A DNA stretch of 64,000 nt from Palsa-504 sp963744575 (GTDB lineage: Bacteria; Actinomycetota; Actinomycetes; Streptosporangiales; Streptosporangiaceae), in the NCBI GenBank assembly GCA_963744575.1, contig CAVUUF010000016.1, positions 744,001-808,000 of the forward strand, written 5' to 3'. Position numbers and translations under genes: made by a program. Within the stretch, counting starts at the first letter, position 1. Every line of letters begins with the position of its first letter. The notes under the pieces were generated by a model. That model saw only the letters and a program-made list of their open reading frames with translations. It was not told where the DNA came from and did no database searches. Positions 55,753-62,961 of this stretch are shown one piece after another.

Positions 55753-56805
55753 TCACGGTGCTACTCCGTGGGGGGTCAGGCCGGCGGTCTCCGGCAGGCC
55801 GAGCATGAGGTTGGCGATCTGGATGGCCTGGCCAGCGGCGCCCTTGACCAGGTTGTCCAGGGCGCTGACGGCGATGGCGCGGCCGGCCTGCGGGTCGGCC
55901 GCCACCTGCAGGTGAGCCGCGTTGGAGCCGAGGGTGGCCCCGGTGGCCGGCCAGCGGCCCTCCGGCAGGACGTGCACAAAGGGCTCCCCGGCGTAGGCAT
56001 CGCGCAGCGCCTGCCGCAGCTGGCCGGCCGGGGCGGCCGACCGGGCGGTGCAGGTGGCCAGGATGCCGCGGGCCATCGGCGCCAGCGTCGGCGTGAACAA
56101 CAGTGTCACCGGGGCCGGGGCGGGAACCGCAGCCCGTTCGGCATGAAAAAGGGTTTGCTCTATCTCCGGCGTGTGCCGGTGCGTCCCCCCGACCTGATAG
56201 GCGGACATCGACCCCATGACCTCGGTGGCGAGCAGGTCGGGCCGCGGCGACCGGCCCGCGCCCGAGGTGCCGGAGGCGGCCACGATCACGATGTCGGCCG
56301 GCTCAGCCAGGCCCGCGGCCAGCAGCGGCGCCAGCGCGAGGATGGCAGCCGTGGCGTAGCAGCCGGGCGCCGCTACCGTGGTGGAGGTCCTGATCGCGTC
56401 CCGGGTGCCGGGCAGCTCGGGCAGGCCGTAGGTCCATTGCCCGGCGTACGGCGTCGAGTAGTACCCGGCCCACGCCTCCGCGTCGGCGAGCCGGAAGTCG
56501 GCCCCCAGGTCGATGATCTTGAGGTGGCCGGGCAGCCGCGCGGCCAGCCGCGCGGACTCCCCGTGCGGGAGCGCGGTGAAGAGCAGGTCGGCGTCGGCGA
56601 GGGCGTCCGGATCCGGGCCGGCGAAGAGGGCGTCGTCGAGGCCGGGATGGCCGGTCAGCTGCGGATGCGTCGCGGTTACCGGCGTCCCGGCGTTGCTGTT
56701 CGCGGACAGCGGCCCTATCTCCAGGTGCGGATGGCCGGCCAGCAGGCGGAGGAGTTCGCCGCCGGCGTAGCCGCTGGCCCCCGCTACCGCAACCCTCGCA
56801 CCCAT
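55753..56805 (-). CDS. argC: N-acetyl-gamma-glutamyl-phosphate reductase
   Basis: The 350-aa NADPH-dependent reductase is the first gene of the arg cluster. The nucleotide motif is GASGYAGGELLRLL, the nucleophile is Cys149 in APGCYATA, and the catalytic His region is GGTHRHTPEIEQ. The ATG at 56805 is the family start. Its promoter carries an ARG-box-like dyad at 56837-56862. Confidence 0.95.
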   Translation of the reverse strand: MGARVAVAGASGYAGGELLRLLAGHPHLEIGPLSANSNAGTPVTATHPQLTGHPGLDDALFAGPDPDALADADLLFTALPHGESARLAARLPGHLKIIDLGADFRLADAEAWAGYYSTPYAGQWTYGLPELPGTRDAIRTSTTVAAPGCYATAAILALAPLLAAGLAEPADIVIVAASGTSGAGRSPRPDLLATEVMGSMSAYQVGGTHRHTPEIEQTLFHAERAAVPAPAPVTLLFTPTLAPMARGILATCTARSAAPAGQLRQALRDAYAGEPFVHVLPEGRWPATGATLGSNAAHLQVAADPQAGRAIAVSALDNLVKGAAGQAIQIANLMLGLPETAGLTPHGVAP

Positions 56806-56836
56806 GCGCCCTCGCGTCCGCCGTTAGCTGGAAGAG

Positions 56837-56862
56837 TATTCATCATAACGCATGAATATGCA
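56837..56862 (-). promoter_or_regulatory. ARG-box-like dyad overlapping the argC -10
   Basis: TATTCAT and ATGAATA form a 7-8-7 inverted repeat, and GCAT-GAAT-ATGC is nested at its right end. On the minus strand TATGAT (56847-56842) is a good -10 inside the dyad. It is an AT-rich island in GC-rich DNA 31 bp before argC, with argR in the same cluster, so ArgR repression is the natural reading. Confidence 0.65.
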
Positions 56863-56965
56863 CACTGTCGCACGCGTTCCGCGTGGCTCCGTGGCCCATG
56901 CAGCTGACGTCCTGGTCCGCACCGGCCGGGCCGCCCTGACGCCGATCCAGGAGTTCCCGGGCTAG
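56852..56965 (+). CDS. possible 37-residue peptide divergent from argC
   Basis: A plus-strand frame from the ATG at 56852 (or the next ATG at 56858) reads MNMHTVARVPRGSVAHAADV, then a further 17 residues to TAG, with 26 of 32 later codons ending in G or C. There is no Shine-Dalgarno, so it would need a leaderless transcript, and its first codons lie in the ARG-box dyad. The stop overlaps the GGDEF gene stop. It could be chance. Confidence 0.2.
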   Translation: MNMHTVARVPRGSVAHAADVLVRTGRAALTPIQEFPG

Positions 56966-58449
56966 GAGTTCTGAGCGCGGCGGAAGACGCTCGGCGCGTC
57001 AGCGCGGCTGCCGCTGTCGCTGTCGCTGCTGTTGTTGCCGCTGCTATAGCTGCCGCGGCCCGTGCCGCTGGTCGCGCTCAGGCCCCGGGTCGTGCTGATC
57101 ATCTGCACCTGGTCCCGGCCGTCGGCCTTCGCCCGGTACAGGGCGGCGTCCGCCGCCGCCATCAGCTGGGAGTACTCGCGCTCGCTCCCGCTGTCCAGCG
57201 CGGCCACCCCGATCGACACCGTGACGTGTACCCGTTCCCCGCCGGTCGCACCGGGCACGATGATAGACAGGGCGGCGACGTTGGCGCGCACGCGTTCGGC
57301 GATCCGGAAGGCATCCACCGCCCGCGTCTGTGGCAGCAGCAGGGCGAACTCCTCACCGCCGAACCGCCCGGCGCGGTCGTAGTCGCGCAGGAAGCTGTCC
57401 AGCACGCGGGCGATCTCCTTGAGCACCTGGTCGCCGACCAGGTGGCCGTAGGTATCGTTGATCAGCTTGAACCGGTCGATGTCCACCATCGCCACGGCCA
57501 GCGCGGTCCTGGTCCGTACCGCGCGGCCCACCTCGGCGGTCGCCTCGCGCTCCCAGGTCGCCGCGTTCAGCAGCCCGGTCTTCGAGTCGGCCCGCGAGTC
57601 GTTCAGCAGCTGGACGTGCCGCTGCGACCGCTGCAGCAGGGTGACCACCGGCAGCGCGGCGAGCGCCAGCAGCGGGTTGGTGGCCACGCCGTAGGTCACC
57701 AGGACGCTGATGCAGATCTCGGCCACGTCGTTGTAGAGCGGCTCGCGGCCGAACACTTCCGTCCGGATCGTCGCGCCCGGGTCGGTGGCCTTGACCGCCG
57801 TCATGATCATGGTCTTGTTCACGGCCGACCGCACCAGGACCGCCACCATCACCAGCAGAGTCCACACGGTGGCGCGCAGGAGCGTCTGGCCCGCCTGGCC
57901 CGTCTGGGCCGGATCCGCCGGGAACAGGCGGGCCAGGCCGTGGAAAGTCACTGACGCGGCGCCGTAGGACAGCCCGATGGACGCGGCGCTGAACACGCGC
58001 CGGTACAGGGGCGCGCGCCGGACCCGCCACTGCATCAGCGCGATCCGGGGAATCGGCGCGATCAGCGCGTACAACGGCGGCAGCAAGATGGCGACCGGCA
58101 GTTCCCAGACGCCCTGGACGTCTTTGATCATGCCGCCCTGCTCCCCCGCCTTCCTGCTCGTCTCGACGGCGAGCGTCGTGCAGCCGAGCAGCAGACCGAA
58201 CAGGAGCAGGTCATGTCCGGTGATGGTGGTGAGGGAAGCCGCGAGGCCGATGGCGGCCAGGTCCACGGCGATGACGGTGAGCACGAAAAGGGTGAGCCAG
58301 CGGGGCAGCGACCACAGCGGCCAGTCCGTGATGGCGGTCCTTGGTCGCGGCAAGCGACGAGCCATGCGCTTCAGTGCCTCGGTCATCCGGCCTGCCGCCT
58401 CGTCGCCTACGTAGAAACCTGTCGGACTATTGTCCCGCAAAATCGACAC
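56962..58449 (-). CDS. membrane-bound diguanylate cyclase (GGDEF)
   Basis: The 495-aa protein makes c-di-GMP. Residues ~45-275 form about six membrane helices of a sensor or anchor domain. Residues ~290-455 form the GGDEF domain with DIDRFKLINDTYGH, the signature GGEEF (364-368), SIGVA and ALYRAKADGRDQV. No RxxD inhibitory site precedes the signature at the usual position. The last ~35 residues are a Ser/Gly/Asn/Asp tail (SYSSGNNSSDSDSGS). No EAL domain is present. The start is the GTG at 58449, with an ATG 21 codons on as the alternative. Confidence 0.88.
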   Translation of the reverse strand: MSILRDNSPTGFYVGDEAAGRMTEALKRMARRLPRPRTAITDWPLWSLPRWLTLFVLTVIAVDLAAIGLAASLTTITGHDLLLFGLLLGCTTLAVETSRKAGEQGGMIKDVQGVWELPVAILLPPLYALIAPIPRIALMQWRVRRAPLYRRVFSAASIGLSYGAASVTFHGLARLFPADPAQTGQAGQTLLRATVWTLLVMVAVLVRSAVNKTMIMTAVKATDPGATIRTEVFGREPLYNDVAEICISVLVTYGVATNPLLALAALPVVTLLQRSQRHVQLLNDSRADSKTGLLNAATWEREATAEVGRAVRTRTALAVAMVDIDRFKLINDTYGHLVGDQVLKEIARVLDSFLRDYDRAGRFGGEEFALLLPQTRAVDAFRIAERVRANVAALSIIVPGATGGERVHVTVSIGVAALDSGSEREYSQLMAAADAALYRAKADGRDQVQMISTTRGLSATSGTGRGSYSSGNNSSDSDSGSRADAPSVFRRAQNS

Positions 58450-58513
58450 CGGGGAGTGCGAAACGTGAAAACCCGGCTACACACCGGTAGAAGGCTACCT
58501 CCCCTTATGGCTC

Positions 58514-58540
58514 GGAACGTAACAGAGTCCTACTTCCGTA
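58514..58540 (+). promoter_or_regulatory. candidate ECF-type promoter before the mini-ORF array
   Basis: GGAAC (58514-58518) and CGTA (58537-58540) are spaced 18 bp apart, as in SigE-class actinobacterial promoters. An alternative sigma-70-like pair is TTGCAC (58550-58555) with GATTAT (58573-58578), 17 bp apart. The 229-bp gap between the GGDEF gene start and the first mini-ORF holds no gene. Confidence 0.3.
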
Positions 58541-58678
58541 TCAGATCAGTTGCACGAGGTGACAGCTGGTCGGATTATTTCCGGCATTAGCCGCAAAGCA
58601 TCCCGCGACCTCGGACCACAATGGGTAGCCGCAGCGTCCGACGGTACATCCAGGACATGGGAAAGGGAGTGCGGCCCA

Positions 58679-58702
58679 ATGCGCGGCGAGAGCAGGAGCT
58701 GA
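58679..58702 (+). CDS. mini-ORF 1, heptapeptide MRGESRS
   Basis: ATG, six codons and TGA. AAGGGAG (58663-58669) lies nine bases upstream. It differs from units 3 and 4 at two bases, giving Arg and Ser in place of Trp and Gly. It is the first of four tandem units. No comparable family is known to me; the size recalls minimal RiPP precursors, but no modifying enzyme is adjacent. Confidence 0.5.
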   Translation: MRGESRS

Positions 58703-58778
58703 ACCGCCGTCTCAGGCCAGGCGTTCATATCAGTTACTCAGAGAATTCATATGAATACCCAGAGGAAGGATCACGCAC

Positions 58779-58802
58779 ATGCGCGGCGAGAGCTGGGGTT
58801 AG
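58779..58802 (+). CDS. mini-ORF 2, heptapeptide MRGESWG
   Basis: GAGGAAGGA (58762-58770) lies eight bases before the ATG. The last six bases are GGTTAG where units 3 and 4 have GGCTGA. Gly is retained and one stop codon is exchanged for another, which fits selection on this frame. It lies 100 bp after unit 1. The intervening DNA includes the perfect palindrome ATTCATATGAAT (58745-58756). Confidence 0.55.
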   Translation: MRGESWG

Positions 58803-58853
58803 ACCTAACCGTCACAACCATTCACCCGCCACTACCGAGAGGGGAGCGCGTAA

Positions 58854-58877
58854 ATGCGCGGCGAGAGCTGGGGCTGA
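58854..58877 (+). CDS. mini-ORF 3, heptapeptide MRGESWG
   Basis: GAGAGGGGAG (58837-58846) lies seven bases before the ATG. The 24-bp frame is identical to unit 4. It is 75 bp after unit 2. The leader ACCGAGAGGGGAGC is also nearly identical to that of unit 4. Confidence 0.55.
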   Translation: MRGESWG

Positions 58878-58928
58878 ACCCCCGGGGAACCTCACCTGAC
58901 CAGGCACCACCGAGAAGGGAGCATGCTC

Positions 58929-58952
58929 ATGCGCGGCGAGAGCTGGGGCTGA
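58929..58952 (+). CDS. mini-ORF 4, heptapeptide MRGESWG
   Basis: AAGGGAG (58915-58921) lies seven bases before the ATG. It is exactly 75 bp after unit 3. Its TGA ends 2 bp before the stop codon of the convergent MFS gene, so the array occupies the whole space between the GGDEF promoter region and the exporter. Confidence 0.55.
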   Translation: MRGESWG

Positions 58953-58954
58953 CC

Positions 58955-60208
58955 TCAGGTGCGCTGCCGGCGTCCGGTCCCCTGGTGGCGGTGACCGCGA
59001 GTCCAACTGGCCGCGATCGCCAGCGCGACCACCGCGCCGACAGCACCGCACACTGCGATGACCCGGGATGCGGAATGGCCGCCCGCGGCGGCACCCGCCA
59101 GGATCAGGACTATTCCCTGGCCCAGGCTCATACCACCCTGGGCTAGGCCGAAGGCCTGGCTGCGCTGTTCGTGCGGCGCCGCCGTCACGAAGGCCGCGTT
59201 GGCGGCGAGCTGGTAGGACGCGCACAGGCCCGATGCGGCCAGGATCAGCAGCGACCCGGGCAGGCCAGGCCTCCAGAAGAACAGTACGAGAATCCCGCAG
59301 GCACCGACCGCGAGCGGGCCCATGAGGCGCAGCCGGGCAGGCGGAGCCACCAGACGGCTGAACACGATCGCGCCCGCGGTCTCTCCGAGGGCCGCGGCGG
59401 CAAGGATCACCCCCACGACGGCCGCGCCGCCGTGCAGGTCCCGGGCGAGCGGAGTGACCACGCCCTCCGGGGCGTTGTAAAACGCCGCCAGCCAGCCGAA
59501 GAACATCGGTATGCGCAGGGCCGGGCGGGCGAAGACGAGGCGGGCGCCGGCGATGACGCCGGCCAGCCTCGACGGCTCGTGACGGCCGCCGGCCGCCGGA
59601 GCGGGTCGTGAGCGCACCCGAGCCCGGACGATCAGCGCCGAGGCGGCGAAGGTCGCCGCGTCGATGATCAGGGACAGGCGGGTACCGAAGAAACCGGTGA
59701 CCACGCCTCCGGCCGCGAAACCGAGGACCTGCGCGAACTGATAGGTGGTGAGCGTCACCGCGGTCCCCATCACGTACCTGTCGCCGGTCAGCACGTCCGG
59801 GTAGATGGCGGCGCGCGCCGAGGTGAACGGCGCCCCGACCAGCGTGACCAGGAACAGCAGCACGACCAGCCCAGCCAGCGGGACGCCGCGCGCGGCCATG
59901 ACCAGGACAAGCCCGCACCTGGCCAGGTCGCAGGCGATCATCACGCGGCGGCGCGGGTACCTGTCGGCCAGCCAGGCCAGCATGACTCCGCCGATGAAGG
60001 TCGGCACGATGCTCACCACGAAGGTGACCGCCGCGAGCAGGGCCGAACGGGTCTGGTCGTAGACGAGCACGGTCAGGGCGACGCGGGCGAGCTGGTCGCC
60101 GATGACCGACAGAAGCTGCGCCGCCCACAGAGCCCGGAATTCCGCCACCGCGAACACGTCGCGGAACGTCGTCTTCGCGGCCTGCTCGGTTGCACCCCCC
60201 CTGGCCAC
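58955..60208 (-). CDS. MFS transporter (MFS_3/EntS-like exporter)
   Basis: The 417-aa protein has 12 predicted helices. FRALWAAQLLSVIGDQLARVAL in helix 1, the motif A loop LADRYPRRRVMIACDL, and the central loop (RSRPAPAAGGRHEPSRLAG) place it with the 12-TM exporters annotated as enterobactin/macrolide-type permeases. It starts at a GTG without a clear ribosome site. It is 129 bp downstream of pheT on the same strand and convergent with the mini-ORF array. Export of a small peptide or metabolite is possible but not shown. Confidence 0.8.
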   Translation of the reverse strand: MARGGATEQAAKTTFRDVFAVAEFRALWAAQLLSVIGDQLARVALTVLVYDQTRSALLAAVTFVVSIVPTFIGGVMLAWLADRYPRRRVMIACDLARCGLVLVMAARGVPLAGLVVLLFLVTLVGAPFTSARAAIYPDVLTGDRYVMGTAVTLTTYQFAQVLGFAAGGVVTGFFGTRLSLIIDAATFAASALIVRARVRSRPAPAAGGRHEPSRLAGVIAGARLVFARPALRIPMFFGWLAAFYNAPEGVVTPLARDLHGGAAVVGVILAAAALGETAGAIVFSRLVAPPARLRLMGPLAVGACGILVLFFWRPGLPGSLLILAASGLCASYQLAANAAFVTAAPHEQRSQAFGLAQGGMSLGQGIVLILAGAAAGGHSASRVIAVCGAVGAVVALAIAASWTRGHRHQGTGRRQRT

Positions 60209-60337
60209 CGCGTGTCTGGTTATCTTGCCCTCCGGCTCCGCGCATCGCTGCGGTCTTCGGTAGTCACATCCTGACCGATAGTGGCCGCCTTCCGCAACAG
60301 AGTCGGGCGATTCAGTATCCGGAGCGCTCCGCTGTCG

Positions 60338-62959
60338 TCACCCGCTGCGCAGGACGGCACCGACCCGGCGGGCAGCCTCGGCCACGGCCGCGTCGCGGGC
60401 CGCGGTGGCCTCGGCGGCGGTGAGCGTCCGATCCGGGGCGCGGAACCTGAGCGTATAGGCCAGCGACTTACGGTCCTGCCCGACCTGGGTTCCGGTGTAC
60501 ACGTCGAACAGCCGCACGCCCTCGAGCAGTTCCTTCGGGGCACCGGCCACCAGCGCCGCCTCCACCTCGGCGGCGGGCACCGCCGCGTCCACCACCAGGG
60601 CCACGTCCTGGGTGGCCAGCGGGTAGCCGGAAAGCTGCGGGGCCTGCACGGCGCCGGCCCGCTCGGCCGCGGTGAACAGCACCGACAGGTCGAGCTCCAT
60701 GGCGCAGGTCCGCTCCGGCAGCCCGAAGGCCTCGATGACCCGCGGGTGCAGTTCGCCGGCGTGCCCGGCCAGCCACTCCCCCGGGCCGTCGGAGTCCGCG
60801 GCCTGGATGTATATGGCCGTGCAGCGCCCCGGATGCCAGGGTGCGCGGGAGTCGGCACGGACTCCGAGCGGCACCCGGCAGACCCGGCCGACCGCACGGG
60901 CCGCCTCGATCGCGTCCGGCCACGAGGCAGGACGACCAGGGCCCCACCAGCCGTCGAGTTCGCGCGCGCCGGCCAGCACCGCGGCGACCCGCAGCGGCTG
61001 GTCGGGCAGGGCGGCTTGGAGCGAGGCGAGCTCGGCCGCGGTGGGCCCGCGATCTACCGGGAGGATCGGCGCGGACGCCGGCGCCCCCGGCCTGGGCCGG
61101 AAGACCAGGCCGATCTCGTACAGGGCGGTGTCGGCGAAGCCCCGTCCGACGTTGCGCGCCAGCACCCGGAACAGCCCGGGCAGCATGGTCGTGCGCAGCA
61201 GCGGCTCGTCCTCGCTGAGCGGGTTCGCCACCACCACCGCCAGGCGGCGCGTGTCCTCGGGCGGCAGCCCGAGCAGGTCCGCGTCGGATCGTGACCCGAA
61301 CGGCGACGACGGCACCTCCACGTACCCGGACTCGGCCAGCGTGCGGCCGACCGAACGGCGCAGCCGCTGGGGCGGCGTGAGCCCGCGCCCGGCCAGCGCC
61401 CGCGGCATCCGGACCGGGACGTTCTCGTAGCCCTCCAGCCGGATGACCTCCTCAGCCAGGTCGGCGGGGTCGGTGAGGTCGAGCCGCCAGGACGGCGGGG
61501 TCACCGCGAGGACGGGCACCTCCGGCGCGGACGTAGCCGGTTCCGGCTCCGCCCGCCACGGCGCGATGGTGGGGGTGGCCTCGCGGGTCTGGAGCACCGA
61601 GCAGCCCACCTCACGCAGCCGCCGCACCACGGTGTCCCGCCCGTACACCACGCCGGCCACCGAGTCCGGGTGGTCCGCCGACATGGCGATCACGACCGGC
61701 GCCACCTCGACCGACGCGTGCGTGCAGCCGGGCACCACCCGGCCGCCGCCCAGGCCGGACAGCAGGGCCACCGCCTTGGCGGTGGCGCGCAGCGGAAGCT
61801 CGCGGTCCACCCCGCGCTCGAACCGGTACGACGCCTCGCTGTGCAGCTTGTGCCGACGGCTCATCTTGGCCGTTCCCTCGGCCGAGAAGTGCGCCGCCTC
61901 GATCACCAGGTCAGTGGAGGCCTCGTCGATCTCGGTGGACAGGCCGCCCATGGTGCCGGCCATGGAGATCGGCCCGGACGCGTCGGTGATCAGGATGTCC
62001 TCGGGGTCCAGGGTCCGGACCACGTGATCGAGCGTCTCCAGCTTCTCTCCCGGCTGCGCCCGCCGGACCACGATCTCGCCGGCCAGCTTGGACCGGTCGA
62101 ACGCGTGCAGCGGCTGCCCGAGCTCCAGCATCAGGTAGTTGGTCACGTCCACCGCGAGCGATACCGACCGGACTCCGGACCGGGCCAGCCGCACCCGCAT
62201 CCACAGCGGGGTCGGCGCGGCCGGGTCGAACCCGCGCACCTCGCGGAGCACGAACCGGTCGCAGGCGGTCGGGTCGGCGATACGGGCCGGGTAGACGTCG
62301 GGGCCGACGTAACCCAAGGGTCCGCCGAGCAGGTCCGGACCGGGGAGCCCGGTCTCGGCCGGGTCGCGGAACGGCACGCCGAACGCGCTGGCGAGCTCGC
62401 GCGCGATGCCGCGCACCGACACGGCGTAACCCCGGTCGGGTGTCACCGCGATCTCGAACACCTCGTCACGCAGCCCGGCGTAGGACACGAAGTCCTCGCC
62501 CAGCGGCGCGTCGGGGGGCAGCACGAGGATGCCGGTGTGGTCGTCGCCGATGGCCAGCTCGCGAACCGAGCAGATCATCCCTTCGGAGATGTGGCCGTAT
62601 CGCTTGCTGGCGCCGATCTCGAACCCGCCGGGCAGCTCCGCCCCGGGCCGGGCGAGCGCGACCCGGTCGCCGACGGCGAAGTTCGTCGCGCCGCAGATCA
62701 CCCCGGACGCCGCGGCGGGCGGTCCGGCCAGCTGGCCTTCTGAGACGGCCACCCGGCAGTACCTGATCGGCTTCTTCAGGCCGGTGAGTTCCTCGATGAG
62801 GAGCACCTGGGCGACCACCACGCCGCGGATGTCGTGCCCGGCCGACTCGAGCGACTCGACCTCGAGACCCGCGGCGGTCAGCCGCCGCACCACTTCGGTG
62901 GCGTCCACGGGCTCGGTCAGCGGCGCGCAGGCACGCAGCCAGGAAAGCGGCACTCGCAT
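60338..62959 (-). CDS. pheT: phenylalanyl-tRNA synthetase beta subunit
   Basis: The 873-aa protein starts at the ATG at 62959 (MRVPLSWLRACAPL). Domains in order are a tRNA-binding EMAP-like domain (~40-150, GVICGATNFAVGDRV), B3/4 editing (~230-400, VTNYLMLELGQPLHAFD and MAGTMGGLSTEI), B5 (~430-560), a catalytic-like core with LLRTTMLPGLFRVLARN, and a C-terminal FDX-ACB anticodon-binding domain (YPLATQDVALVVDAAVP to RFRAPDRTLT). Two bases separate it from the pheS stop. Its length is slightly above E. coli PheT, as usual in actinobacteria. Confidence 0.96.
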   Translation of the reverse strand: MRVPLSWLRACAPLTEPVDATEVVRRLTAAGLEVESLESAGHDIRGVVVAQVLLIEELTGLKKPIRYCRVAVSEGQLAGPPAAASGVICGATNFAVGDRVALARPGAELPGGFEIGASKRYGHISEGMICSVRELAIGDDHTGILVLPPDAPLGEDFVSYAGLRDEVFEIAVTPDRGYAVSVRGIARELASAFGVPFRDPAETGLPGPDLLGGPLGYVGPDVYPARIADPTACDRFVLREVRGFDPAAPTPLWMRVRLARSGVRSVSLAVDVTNYLMLELGQPLHAFDRSKLAGEIVVRRAQPGEKLETLDHVVRTLDPEDILITDASGPISMAGTMGGLSTEIDEASTDLVIEAAHFSAEGTAKMSRRHKLHSEASYRFERGVDRELPLRATAKAVALLSGLGGGRVVPGCTHASVEVAPVVIAMSADHPDSVAGVVYGRDTVVRRLREVGCSVLQTREATPTIAPWRAEPEPATSAPEVPVLAVTPPSWRLDLTDPADLAEEVIRLEGYENVPVRMPRALAGRGLTPPQRLRRSVGRTLAESGYVEVPSSPFGSRSDADLLGLPPEDTRRLAVVVANPLSEDEPLLRTTMLPGLFRVLARNVGRGFADTALYEIGLVFRPRPGAPASAPILPVDRGPTAAELASLQAALPDQPLRVAAVLAGARELDGWWGPGRPASWPDAIEAARAVGRVCRVPLGVRADSRAPWHPGRCTAIYIQAADSDGPGEWLAGHAGELHPRVIEAFGLPERTCAMELDLSVLFTAAERAGAVQAPQLSGYPLATQDVALVVDAAVPAAEVEAALVAGAPKELLEGVRLFDVYTGTQVGQDRKSLAYTLRFRAPDRTLTAAEATAARDAAVAEAARRVGAVLRSG

Positions 62960-62961
62960 CG

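Noticed and set aside
58679..58952. CRISPR array at the repeated segment
   Set aside because: The repeat is a 24-bp translated unit with spacings of 100, 75 and 75 bp and no short uniform spacers; no cas genes are present.
58751..59146. 131-residue plus-strand reading frame with ARRELGL repeats
   Set aside because: It needs a TTA leucine codon, unit 1 is out of phase with it, and it runs on as an antisense frame of the MFS gene. The conserved ATG, ribosome sites and stops support the mini-ORFs instead.
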